Assembly (NCBI GenBank): GCA_963921825.1
Contig: OY997589.1
Coordinates: 41,798,638-41,862,637 of the forward strand
Reading direction: 5' to 3'
Length of the DNA stretch: 64,000 bases
Source of the DNA: Erodium maritimum
Lineage: Eukaryota; Streptophyta; Magnoliopsida; Geraniales; Geraniaceae
The notes beneath the pieces are model-generated. The model was not told the DNA's origin and did no database searches. It worked only from the letters and a program-made list of their open reading frames with translations. Of the stretch, positions 33,176 through 43,156 are shown one piece after another (the stretch's first letter is position 1; each line of letters opens with the position of its first letter). Position numbers and translations under genes: made by a program.

Positions 33176-33708
33176 GTTGTGGTTTGCGTGACTTTGATCA
33201 CTTTTGTGTTGTTGTGCTCTTTGTGGTCGTCATTACGGTGTCGGGTCTACACTACGGGTACGGGTGTTTAGATTGGTTGGGGAAAGTAACAGTTTTCGTG
33301 TGATAGTCAGGTTATTTTGAGTTTGGGGATAGTAGTCCCCGGTGTTTTGTTTGTTGTTGGTGTTTCCGGCATTTCTACTAGTATGCCGTAGTCAGTCTGG
33401 TATCCGTGGTGGTGAGCGAACGCTCACCCCTAGCTGCTTTTCCTACAGGTACTGGTCGCGAGGCGGACTAGGGGAGCTCTCGAAGCTTGAAGAGCTGGGA
33501 GCGGGAGTCCGGGTTTTTCGGAGTTTAGCGACGTACGCTTTGGTTTTTGTCCGCTTGTTTTGGACGTATTTTCAGTTCTAGAAATATTGTTTTTGATTAA
33601 CTTTAGTGGTGATTTTAAGCCGTTTATTAAAATGTTTGAAAATTGTTTTACTGTTTCACCGTTCGCGTTCTGGGTCCGGTTATACCGAATTCGGGGCGTG
33701 ACACTATC

Positions 33709-34638
33709 TCCTTCCCTAAACTCCCTTTGCACAATTTTCTTGTCATGGGCGATCTTGGTGCGCTCCTTGTATAGCTCTGTGCTGAAATAAGAAGGGGACT
33801 TAAACTCGTCCAGCTCATTAATCTACATCAACCTCTTTTCAGCACAAAGATTAGCATCAAAATTTAAGAACTTAAGCGACCAATATGCTTTATGTTGTAA
33901 CTCTAACGGTAAGTGACATGACTTCCCATATACTATCTTATGCGGTGACATTCCAATAGGGGTTTTATATGATATTCTATATGCCTAAAGTGCATCATCT
34001 AACTTTTGTGCCCAATTTTTCCTATACATATCAACAGTCTTTTCTAAAATACTTTTTAATTCCCTATTAGTAACTTCCACTTGCCCGCTAGTTTTGGGAT
34101 GGTAGGGTGTAGCTAAGCGATGGGTGACTCCATACTGATTTAGAAGTTTCCAAAATATCTTATTGCAAAAATGTTTTCCACCATTGCTTACTATTGCCCT
34201 GGGTGTGCCAAACCGGAAAAAAATGTGCTTCTTAAGGAAAGCGACCACCGGCTTGGCATCATTAGTGGGTAAGGGTATCGCCTCTACCCATTTTGACACA
34301 TAATCAACTGCAACTAGTACATATTCCATACCGTTAGATCGAGGGAATGGACCCATGAAATCGATGTTCCATACATCGAATAACTCTACCTCTATGGTAA
34401 TGTTTAAAGGCATCTCCTGCTTCTTTGATGTATTGCCTGTTCTTTGGCACCTGTCACATTGCTCAACAAATCGAATAGCTTGATGAATAAAGTAAGGCCA
34501 ATAAAAACCTGATTGAAGTACCTTTTGAGTTGTCATCTGTGGTCCAAAATGGCCTCCTACATCACCCCGTGGCATTGATGCAAAATAGTTTCTTGCTCCT
34601 CTTCGTGGACACACCTTCTCACCATTTGATATGCACAA
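33709..34638 (-). pseudogene. Athila integrase zinc finger and catalytic core
   Basis: The minus strand gives [20 protein letters not shown] and [11 protein letters not shown] (HHCC zinc finger), [12 protein letters not shown] with the first catalytic Asp, [17 protein letters not shown] where the second catalytic Asp is Asn, and [19 protein letters not shown] with the Glu. After a stop at 33984 the frame reads AYRISYKTPIGMSPH and VYGKSCHLPLELQHKAYW up to the solo LTR. Loss of the second Asp means it cannot insert DNA. Confidence 0.9.
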
Positions 34639-35309
34639 ATTTTAAACAGAAAAGGATCATCCCAAAAATATTTTTTCAAATCATGTAAGAACTTCTTCTT
34701 TTGGTAGGATGTCATGTCGCGAATTAGAGCACCACTTGTCAAGTATTTTTCAAAACTTGCAAACCACGGGGCTTCGACGAGCTTTGCTTGGAATAGGTGC
34801 TCATCTGGAAACTCTTCATTTATCAGTTTACTTAGTTCTTCATATGGATTCTCAATCCTAGATAAATGGTTTGTTATCACATTCTCTACTCCTTTCTTGT
34901 CCCGTATTTCCAAATCAAATTCTTGGAGTAGTAAAATCCACCTTAGCAGTCTAGGCTTGACATCCTTCTTGCTAAACAAGTACTTAAGAGCTGCATGGTC
35001 AGTGTATACTATAACCTTGGACAAGACAAGATATGGGTGAAATTTGTCACATGCAAATACAACAGCTAATAGTTCTTTTTCAGTAGTAGCATAATTTAAT
35101 TGAGCCTCATTGAGAACTCTACTAGCATAGTATATGGTATGAAAAATCTTATCTTTCCTTTGCCCTAAAACTGCTCCTACCGCTATATCACTAGCATCAC
35201 ACATCAATTCAAAGGGTATTACTAGTGCATTTACCAATTTTTCTTTTAAGGTTAAGAAGCTTTTCAAACATGCATCATCAAAATTAAAAGGGACATCTTT
35301 TACTAGCAA
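34557..35309 (-). pseudogene. Athila RNase H
   Basis: The minus strand encodes [20 protein letters not shown] (first RNase H Asp), [36 protein letters not shown] (catalytic Glu) and [20 protein letters not shown] (catalytic Asp), then [19 protein letters not shown] and [10 protein letters not shown]. The order and spacing are those of the Ty3/gypsy RNase H. The frame is long and open, but joins RT and integrase through frameshifts. Confidence 0.9.
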
Positions 35310-35446
35310 GTTACATAATGGTTTAGAGATTTCAGAAAGTCCTTTTATAAATCGCTTATAAAACCCTACATGTCCTAAGAAACTTCAAATTCCTTTTATA
35401 TTAATAGGTGGAGGTAATTTCCCTATTACATCCACTTTGGCCTTAT

Positions 35447-36322
35447 CTACCTCAATCCCTTTAGAAGAGATTTTGTGGCCTTAGACAATTCCCTGTTGTA
35501 CCATAAAATGACATTTTCCCAATTAAGAACAAGGTTTGTTTCTTCACATCTAGTCAACACTTTATGCAAATTATTTAAACAGTTATCAAACGAAGAACCA
35601 AACATAGAAAAATCATGCATAAATACTTCAAGGTAATCCCCAATCATGTCATGAAAAATAGCAGTAATGCATATTTGAAATGTAGCAGGCGCATTACATA
35701 AAGCAAACGACATTCTCGTATATGAAAATATTCCATAAGGGCAAGTTAAAGTTGTTTTCTCTTGATCCTCAGGAGCTTTGGCTATTTGGTTGTACCCACT
35801 ATATCCGTCTAGAAAGCAATAGTATTCATGTCTAGCTAATTTTTCTAACATCTGATCAATAAAAGGCAAGGGGAAATGGTCTGTTCGGGTGGCATCATTT
35901 AACTTCCTATAGTCGATGCATACTCTCCACCCTGTAACAGTTCTAGTAGGAGTTAATTCATTCTTATCATTTGTTACTACCGTCATCCCCCCTTTCTTAG
36001 GCACACATTGAATATGACTAACCCAAGCACTATCAGAAATGTGATAGATAATACCTGCATCGAGTAGGTTTATAATTTCTTTTTTTATTACCTCTTGCAT
36101 TAATGGGTTGAGCCTCCTTTGTGGTTGCACAATTGGTCTGTAAGTATCTTCCATTAAGATCTTGTGCATACATGTTGACATGCTAATTCCTTTAATGTCA
36201 GCTACTGTCCATCCAAAAGCCTTTTTATGTTCCTTGGGCACCCTCATTAGCTTTTCCTCCTGTAGAGAAGACAATTCAGAAGAAATTATTACAGGTAAAG
36301 TATTGTCTTCATTCAAAAACAT
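35447..36322 (-). pseudogene. Athila reverse transcriptase
   Basis: The minus strand encodes KAFGWTVADIKGISMSTCMH, RRLNPLMQEVIKKEIINLLD, SAWVSHIQCVPKKGGMTVV, GWRVCIDYRKLNDATRTDHF, FLDGYSGYNQI, TCPYGIFSYTRMSFALCNAP and LEVFMHDFSMFG. The last is the catalytic box, where Athila-type RTs have FMDD; here the first Asp is His. Otherwise about 290 codons are open. RT and RNase H (35309) are separated by a short broken region. Confidence 0.92.
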
Positions 36323-36327
36323 GTATT

Positions 36328-37074
36328 TTAAATTATCTTAGATATTTCAAGCTTTGGGGCTTGTTCAACAGAGGGTTTTAGCATAGGCCCTTGCCTCGCT
36401 TCCAAGGTGAGACGAGTGTAGGGTCTATCTCTCTTTCTTGGAGGGCATGCCTCCAAGAGATTGACCATCTCTGGTTCATTATCCTGCATAAGATCACAAG
36501 TGTTTGTATCCTCATTAATTAAACATGCTGGCAAAGGATCCTCATGAATAAAATTTTCCTGCACTACAGAATCAATCAAGTCAATCCTATAACAAGTATC
36601 ATCAATTATAGCATGTTTAAGGGATCTGAAAACATTAAAACCCACTTCGTCTTTTCCATATCGGATGGTCAATTTCCCTTGCTCTACATCAATAAGAGCT
36701 CGGGCTGTGGCCAAGAATGGTCTTCCTAGGATTAGGGGAATCTCATAATCTTCTTGCATGTCCAAGATAACAAAGTCAGCAGGGAAAATAAAATTTTCAA
36801 CTTTTACCAACACATCTTCCACAATCCCTCTAGGGTACTTAATAGATCTATCAGCTAGCTGTAGGGACATAGAAGTTGGTTTCAATTCCTCTTTCAATCC
36901 TAATTGCTTGAAAATATTTAAGGGCATCAAATTTATACTAGCCACTAAATCACACAAAGCTTTTGCAAATGAAAGGGACCCCATTTCACATGGTATAGTA
37001 AAGCTACCCGGGTCTTTCAATTTAGGAGGCAGTTTATTTTGTAAGATCGCAGAACACTCCTCACTTAAATTCAC
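36328..37074 (-). pseudogene. Athila aspartic protease
   Basis: 248 codons. LPPKLKDPGSFTIPCEMG and ALCDLVASINLMPLNIFKQL give the retropepsin active site, where the usual D-L-G-A-S is D-L-V-A-S (Gly to Val). FVILDMQEDYEIPLILGRPF follows with the conserved ILGRPFL flap-side box. The Gly change next to the catalytic Asp should abolish cleavage of the Gag-Pol protein. It ends 5 bp before the RT frame. Confidence 0.9.
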
Positions 37075-37684
37075 CCTTTCATGCTCGTCAACTTCCTTTT
37101 GTTAGATTGATATCCTTCAAGAATTTTGGCAAAAATAGGCATGTTTTTAATTGCATCAAGAAAAGGAATATTAATATTAAGCTTCCTAAATACATTCAAG
37201 AATTTAGCATACTGATCATCATGTCTAGATTTTTTAACAACAGAGGGGAAAGGGAGAGGTGGAGTCCGGGTTTATGAATCAACCACGGGCTCCCTTACCT
37301 TCTTACCTGTAGAGCGCTCTCTGCTTACTACCTCTGTTAAGTCTTCTTGCTCTTGATCTTGAATTTGTTCTACAGATATTTCTTGTGATAACTCTTTCTC
37401 ACTTTCCTTCTCTTCTGGTTCCACCACCTTACCACTTCTTGTGGTAATTACATGTTCATTTTCTCTAGGATTCCTCTCGGTGTCACTAGGTAGGGATCAT
37501 GGAGGTCTGTAGTTCGCTGTTGTGGCAACCTGTCCTAGCTGAGTATTTACTGATCTATAATTATTATCTGCTTCAGCTTGTTTCCTAAGCAGGTCCCTTA
37601 TCTACTAATCTTTTTCCTCTAACAGCTTGTGTATTTTCCTGTTCTCCTCATCATGTATCCTATTCTTCTCCTCATATATCTGCA
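37075..37684 (-). pseudogene. Athila gag-protease spacer
   Basis: After in-frame stops the minus strand reads TPPLPFPSVVKK, KFLNVFRKLNINIPFLDAIK and MPIFAKILEGYQSNKRKL, the box that precedes the protease in Athila and related elements (PPLPFP ... FLDVFKKLxINIPFxDAL). A Glu/Lys/Ser-rich segment lies before it. No catalytic function. Confidence 0.7.
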
Positions 37685-38831
37685 TCATTTTAAAATTAAA
37701 ACAATTGGGTCAGAAGAAGGTTGTTGGTTACCTTGATTTTGCTGAGGTTGAGGATTTCTCTGCTGGTTGGCCTGATTTTGAGGTCTCTGATTGAATCCGG
37801 GAGGTACTGGATTTTGGCTTCTTTGAATCTGATCTCCTCCCCATTTGAATTCAGGGAGATCTTTCCAACCCTCATTATAAGTGTTGGAATAAGGGTCGTA
37901 CTTTCTCCCTTGGTTGTTGTTGTGATTCGCCCAGTTAGGCTCCTCATAGTCCATTGGATTAGGTTGTGGCGATTGTCCCTGCATGCCTTCCATCATCAGC
38001 TTCATTTCTTTTAACTACTCCATGACTTGATTTATTTCTGCTGATGAGTTGACTGAATTGACTGTAGAACCTCCAGGTCCTCTTTCAGAATGCCAAGCAT
38101 CATTGGCCATAATATTCTCTAGAATATCTTGGCATTCCTGCAGAGTGTGTTTGGTGAACGACCCACCAGATGCGGCGTTCAGCTCTGCTTGACTTGCTCT
38201 GTTTAACCGTTGGTAGAACGTCTGCAGCTGCAACCACAACTCTTTTCCATGATGAGGACACTTCCTCATGAGTCCTTGATAACTCGCCCAAGCTTTTGTA
38301 GTGATTCAAAGTTTGATTGAGCAAAGTTCTGGATCTTGGCTCTAAGCTCCTTAGTCTTCCTTGGCGAGTATAATCTAGCTAGAAAATTTTGTGATAGATC
38401 GGCCCATGTTGTAATTGTGTGGTTAGGCAGGCTTGCAATCCAGTCAGCTGCCTCATCTCTTAAAATAAACTTGAAGACCAGTAGTTTAATTACATCGTCG
38501 GACACTCCATTGTACCTGAAAGTTAAACATATCTCAATAAATTTAGTTAGATGCGCAACAGGATCGGGATCTGTGTTTGGATTCCCGCTAAATTGATTTT
38601 GTTGAAGTAAATGAATGGTAGAGGTTTTAATCTCAAAGTGGTGAGCTTCCACTGGTCGTAGGCGAATGCTCTGATGTATGTTATTGGTATGAGGTGCTCC
38701 ATAGTCACAGAGATATCTTGTGGCTCCACGACATCTATAGGACCCTCTTGTTGATTTACTTGAACCACCTGGTTATTCGGCTGTCCGCCTCCTGCATTCT
38801 GCCCAGTGGTAGTAGCGCCCTCTATTTCCAT
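37685..38831 (-). pseudogene. Athila gag
   Basis: It starts MEIEGATTTGQNAGGG at 38831. After a frameshift it contains NQFSGNPNTDPDPVAHLTKF, DEAADWIASLPNHTITTWAD and NFLARLYSPRKTKELRAKIQ, the Retrotrans_gag domain. A third frame has FYQRLNRASQAELNAASGG and TLQECQDILENI, and a fourth a Gln/Asn/Pro-rich tail (38005-37685) lacking a zinc knuckle. At least three frame breaks. Gag would form the virus-like particle. Confidence 0.85.
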
Positions 38832-39063
38832 CGTATCTGAGTTGACACTCCCCTCACCAAGTTTCTTCTTTACAGCTCTTATCTACAACTGTCCCGCTTC
38901 TCGTAAATATGTATCACTAAGAAAATCACTTGTAGTGGATTTAGATCTTGTGAGCATAAAATATCTTCAGTAACAGACGCACGATGAAAGCTGAATGTAA
39001 AGCAAAAATTATAAAATGAAATAGTCGTAACACAACTTTTATAGAATGGGTTGGCTCAATTGC

Positions 39064-39081
39064 TCCCCGGCAACGGCGCCA
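39064..39081 (-). promoter_or_regulatory. Athila primer binding site (tRNA-Asp)
   Basis: The sense strand reads TGGCGCCGTTGCCGGGGA, complementary to the 3' end of plant tRNA-Asp, 6 nt from the 5' LTR. The segment 38832-39063 is the untranslated leader. Confidence 0.93.
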
Positions 39082-39087
39082 TTAACT

Positions 39088-40540
39088 TAACGCCCTGCAG
39101 TTTAAACAAAGAAAAGGACACGGCAAGCATACCGGTCGTCAAGTAGTATTTCAGGATTTTTAGTTCCGATTTATAGAACCCAAAGGAGCACGAGTCAAGC
39201 ACATTCTATCTCAAAGTCGTAGTCAAGCTATTTCGATAATATGATGGTGTAGTATTTCAGGATTTTTATTTCCGAGTTATCGAACCCAAAGGAGCACGAG
39301 TCAAGCATGTTCCATCCTAAAGTCGTAGTCAAGATATTTCGATAATATGATGGTTTTTTGTTTTGTTTTAAAACATGTAAAAGTAAACAGTAGGTAAATT
39401 GACAGTGAACAAGTACTCGCAAAGCTTGAAAGAGTTTTAATTCAGAGAAAAAGCAATCTAAGGTTTTGGGTTCATACTGGCCATTTCCAATGCATTTAAA
39501 TGACGATGAACATTGTGAAGTTATCTGATTTTAGGGGCAACAAATCATCTCTTAAACTAGTCCTAACTCCTCACGTTGTTTCGGACCCTAATGGAATCTA
39601 ACCACCAAGTTCTCACGAATCAAGATGTAAGAAGACCCAAAACACTACGTTCTTTGATAATTTCTAACTTTCGGTACGAATCCTTATGTTGTTGCGATCG
39701 TGTTAACCTAGCTATCACTAGTCTAAACCCAATTTGTATAAGATTTCTGACCTAATTGCAACCCACCTCTCACGAGTGCCAGATTGCAATTCCCACCTTC
39801 TGTCAGGCCTACCAGGGAGATAGAGCATCAAGATTAAATCGAATACAAACCCTAAATCAAATCATCCAACACAATACATATTCATACATTCAATACATTA
39901 GAAAGTAAATCTCTACTCCCTCATAACCCTATATTATGGGGTTTTAGTTACTCATGAACAAGGAAGAAGAAGATGTCATTGATGAACACAAACAAAGCTT
40001 CATAATGAAATAGAGTAGAGAAATACAATACCCAAAGTCAATACAAAGATGTTCTTCCGAGTGTAAATCTTCTCCCTAGCTTGCTCTCAACTCTCCTCTC
40101 TTCTTAGCTCTAAAAAATAAAAGTCAAGTCTATTGGAAGGCTGAATTTTGGGTTAAATAGGGTAAAAATCGAATCTGAAACGAATTAGGGAAGACAGTCT
40201 ACACGCGCGTCACAGCTCCTTGGGCGTGTCCGTCACGGCCACCGTGACAGATCAGTGAGTTCTGGAAATTTTTTGTCTTTGTCACGGCTCCGTGACCCTA
40301 CCCGTGACGGGCTCCGGCACGGATCTGTGATGGATCTGTCTTGGTCCACCGTCTTGAATGCTGCTTTCCAATTTATTCCCTTTTTGACGTGTTTCTGCTC
40401 GTATTCCACTCTATAACCTGTTAAACATGAGAAATGCTGGAAACAAGTAGAACACGGGAGAGCGAGACAATAATGGGCTAAAATCACTAATAAAATCCCT
40501 CTAAATGTGGCATTTTTAATGCTAAGATGCGTCTGCATCA
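39088..40540 (-). repeat. Athila 5' LTR, 1453 bp
   Basis: Matches 13181-13999 plus 22380-22909. It is about 104 bp longer because of a tandem duplication starting at 39143 and 39249 (unit about 106 bp, with TTTCAGGATTTTTA and CGAGTCAAGCA landmarks). The sense start is TGATGCAGACGC; the sense end is TTA where the other LTR has TCA. Confidence 0.92.
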
Positions 40541-40745
40541 GTCAACTTCGAAACCACAAGACCGAATAATGGTGAACGAGACCTTCACCATCTTCAAATC
40601 CTGAACAAATATAAAATCGGGATGAACGTGTCCTATCTTAAAGGCCAACAACTTCTTATTTGACCAAGAGTTTAACTTCTACACTTCTAGGGGAAGAGCT
40701 TCATTGACCACTGGTGGGGGTATATCATCGTGCTACTAGTAGGAG
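40541..40745 (-). mobile_element. LINE-1 relic, 5' part beyond Athila
   Basis: The minus strand gives FTIIRSCGFEV just before the Athila target site, which joins to DFAFCLSIGTMGSVLSTWN on the far side (13180). Together these are the beginning of the LINE endonuclease. The upstream limit is approximate. Confidence 0.6.
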
Positions 40746-40782
40746 AGCATTGATTCTATCATACGAAATGTTTCACTATCAG

Positions 40783-41023
40783 TGTCATGATAAGTCACCC
40801 CATGATATATTAGCTTAATCCTTACTCTTCTGTTTATTTTTTCTGCTGAATAATTCTTCTATGTTATTTTTTTGTACTAATATGTTTCCTAACTTGTAGA
40901 CACTTATCTTTTCTCTATTTTTGGTCTTATCTTCCTATAAATAAAAGATCATAACCCTGATCACAATATCAGGTTTTATCAATTACATTTGTGTTTATCC
41001 CTTTCTTTCTCCCTGAGATAACA
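40783..41023 (+). repeat. Copia-3 5' LTR
   Basis: Starts TGTCATGATAAGTC and ends GAGATAACA, immediately before the primer site. It contains CTATAAATAAAAG near 40935-40950, a good TATA box. The start was chosen as the TG giving a TG...CA repeat and is not confirmed by a second copy. Confidence 0.65.
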
Positions 41024-41025
41024 TT

Positions 41026-41037
41026 TGGTATCAGAGC
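41026..41037 (+). promoter_or_regulatory. Copia-3 primer binding site (tRNA-iMet)
   Basis: TGGTATCAGAGC, two bases after the LTR end. Confidence 0.93.
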
Positions 41038-41160
41038 ATCAAGCATCACACTTGAATCACCAAAGAAAGTTGGACCAACATGAACATCCAGCTCGAAACA
41101 AATGAGAGGAGGAGGTCTGTCACTTGCATATCCCATGTAAACTAACAGTAACTACGGAAT

Positions 41161-41470
41161 ATGGATGTACAAGATGATTCCAATGCTGAATGTCGTAAGT
41201 GTTTGGGGAGCAATTGTAGGGATGAATTTGTGAGCGAGGAAAAATATCAAGGCGCACTGGAGATCATCACACAAACCGTCTCAGAGGCAACCTTGATGTC
41301 AATTTCACTCGCTAAGACTGCCAAAGAGGCTTGGGGTGCACTGGCAAAAATGTACATTGATGAGAAAAGGGTGAAGTAAGCAAACATCCTGAGCTTAAAA
41401 TGCAATTTTGGAAAGCTATCCATTAAAGAATCAGAAAATTAAAAAGCGTACGAGTTTACACTGAAAGGAA
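41161..41470 (+). pseudogene. Copia-3 gag fragment
   Basis: The plus strand encodes AKTAKEAWGALAKMYIDEKR, then after a stop NILSLKCNFGKLSIKESEN, the UBN2-type Copia gag (WDALxxxYxGxxRVKxxxLQxLxxxFExLxMKExEs). The N-terminal part is short. Stop codons follow at 41377 and 41440. Confidence 0.7.
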
Positions 41471-41639
41471 GAAAACAGGAGAGTGAAGGTGGGTGATTAT
41501 TACTCACTCAAGCTCAGTGGGAGTCCAAATCCAAAGGATCCAGAGCTGGTGAGAGCTCGAATGGAAGATGAGGAGACATAATGCACATCATTACCCAAGA
41601 TCCAAATAAGGATCATTATTCAAAATTTGGTCACTATGC

Positions 41640-42436
41640 TACAGAAAAGGGAAAAGAGAAGAGGCAAACTTCATTGAACACGTCAATGATGATGAACCTG
41701 CTTTGTTAATGTTTGAAACAAAAGAAAAGGGTGCAGAGTTCATTATGTTAAATGAAGAAAAGGTGAATCCCACATTTGGAGGAAAATAGAGATAAGAGAG
41801 CGATGCCTTCTATCTTGATACAGAAACCAGTAACCACATAACAGACAGAGAAAAGTGTTTTCATTCTTTGAAAGAAAAGTGCAAGGGAACATCAAACTTG
41901 GAGACAAATTTGTAGTTGAAATCAAAGGCCATGTCATGATTATGGTTTGAAGGTCAGAATGAGGAACATAAGCTAAAAAAACAATATAACTAGCTCAAGA
42001 AAACTTGAAGAAACTGGTTGCAGAACTGAATTAGAAAAGGCATGCGAAATGTATTTGATCAGTAGAAAATTTGATGTTTAGAGTGATGAAATCACATAGT
42101 CATCTAGATGCAATAAAGATGAAATGTGCAGCACTTGAAGAAAATGCAAAGTGAACACATGGTTGAATGGTTACCAGGAATTGTTCAACCAAAGCAACTC
42201 TTTGATGGTTGTCTGGTTGGGAAGCAAAAAACGCACGCATTCTCGAAGCTTGAACTGGTCAACACTGATCTCTGAGGGCCGATCACACCTGAGACACTAG
42301 TAGAGTACACATATTTCTTGTTGATTGTTGACGATTTCTCACGATTTATGTGGGTGGCTATGTTAAAAAGAAAGGACATGACTCTAGAGTTGTTCAAGAA
42401 AGAAATGATAAGAGCCGAAGTCGAAGCAAAAGAGAA
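41640..42436 (+). pseudogene. Copia-3 protease to integrase fragment
   Basis: The plus strand gives EKGAEFIMLNEEK, then FYLDTETSNHITD (protease active site, where LDTGASNH is expected; the Gly is replaced), and further on LFDGCLVGKQK, GPITPETLVEYTYFLLIVDD and FSRFMWVAMLKRKDMTLELF (integrase core start). Stops are frequent. It ends abruptly at about 42436 in a T-rich junction. Confidence 0.7.
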
Positions 42437-42439
42437 ACT

Positions 42440-42716
42440 TCTTTTTTTGATATACGATGATTTTTTTTTGATCCGCAAAAAAATAGATTTTATTGAATTA
42501 AAGAGAAAGATACAAGCTGAGGACATAAACTGCCAAGAGATCAGATCATGGAGCTTAGCGGAGAGAATTTATTAATATCAGGATTCTAAACCGGAAACCT
42601 GAGAAAAGATACAACCAAAACTAGGGGATCTAAACCTTCTAAACACCGAAAAAGAACACTTGTTAAAAACACAATAGGAAAAACTACCAAATAAACAATA
42701 GGAAAAACTACCAAAT
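42440..42716 (-). mobile_element. LINE-2, 3' untranslated end
   Basis: The minus strand ends TTTTTTTGCGGATC followed by poly(A) at about 42462-42470, typical of a LINE 3' end. It continues the LINE body at 51625 once the MULE at 42726-51624 is removed. The words AACAATAGGAAAAACTACCA are tandemly repeated twice near 42670-42715. Confidence 0.55.
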
Positions 42717-43156
42717 AAACAATAAGGGTTAATTCCACCTCAGTACCCTAAATCTTTCGTATTTCATTTAAAGTACCCTAAATATTTTTTGTGTCACCTG
42801 AGTACCCTAAAATTTCATTAATTCATTTAGAGTACCCTAAATCTTTTTTGTATCAACTCAGTACCCTAAAATTTCATTAATTTCATTTTAGTACCCACCG
42901 TTAACTTTACATCTGATTTTTCATCCAAAACAGGTAAAATGACCATAGTACCCTCACTAACAATCAAATTTAAGGTAAAGTTAACGGTGGGTACTAAAAT
43001 GAAATTAATGAATGTTTAGGGTACTGAGGTGACACAAAAAAGATTTAGGGTACTCTAAATGAATTAATGAAAGTTTAGGGTACTGAGGTGACACAAAAAA
43101 GATTTAGGGTACTCTAAATGAAATATGAAAGATTTAGGGTATTGATGTGGAATTAT

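Larger units (their letters stand above)
30962..33703 (+). mobile_element. chromovirus solo LTR (C), 2742 bp
   Basis: It starts TGTAAGAACCGCTCCCGG and ends TTCGGGGCGTGACA, flanked by an exact CTATC duplication (30957-30961, 33704-33708). There is no internal retroelement sequence. It is inserted inside the Athila integrase gene. It contains a purine-rich GAGAAAGGAGAGAG block (31540-31610), CTACGGTGAG at 31688-31697, and a six-unit minisatellite at 32815-33175. Confidence 0.95.
13181..40540 (-). mobile_element. Athila-type Ty3/gypsy element with nested insertions
   Basis: Minus-strand LTR retrotransposon. The right (5') LTR is 39088-40540. The left (3') LTR is 13181-22909, interrupted by Copia-1. 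The primer site at 39064-39081 matches tRNA-Asp and the polypurine tract is at 22910-22919. Coding order is gag, protease, RT, RNase H, integrase, then a separate env-like ORF, as in Athila. Flanking bases GTCCA (13176-13180) and GTCAA (40541-40545) are a 4-of-5 target duplication within a LINE endonuclease. Removing Copia-1 and two solo LTRs leaves an element of about 13 kb. Confidence 0.9.
40783..42436 (+). mobile_element. truncated plus-strand Copia element (Copia-3)
   Basis: 5' LTR 40783-41023 followed by a tRNA-Met primer site at 41026, degraded gag, protease and the start of integrase. It is cut off at about 42436, where the 3' end of the LINE-2 element begins. No 3' LTR is present. Confidence 0.8.

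Noticed and set aside
42726-43150. ACCCTAAA words as interstitial telomeric repeats
   Set aside because: The plant telomere unit CCCTAAA is 7 bp and contiguous; here single words recur every 29-30 bp within MULE inverted repeats.
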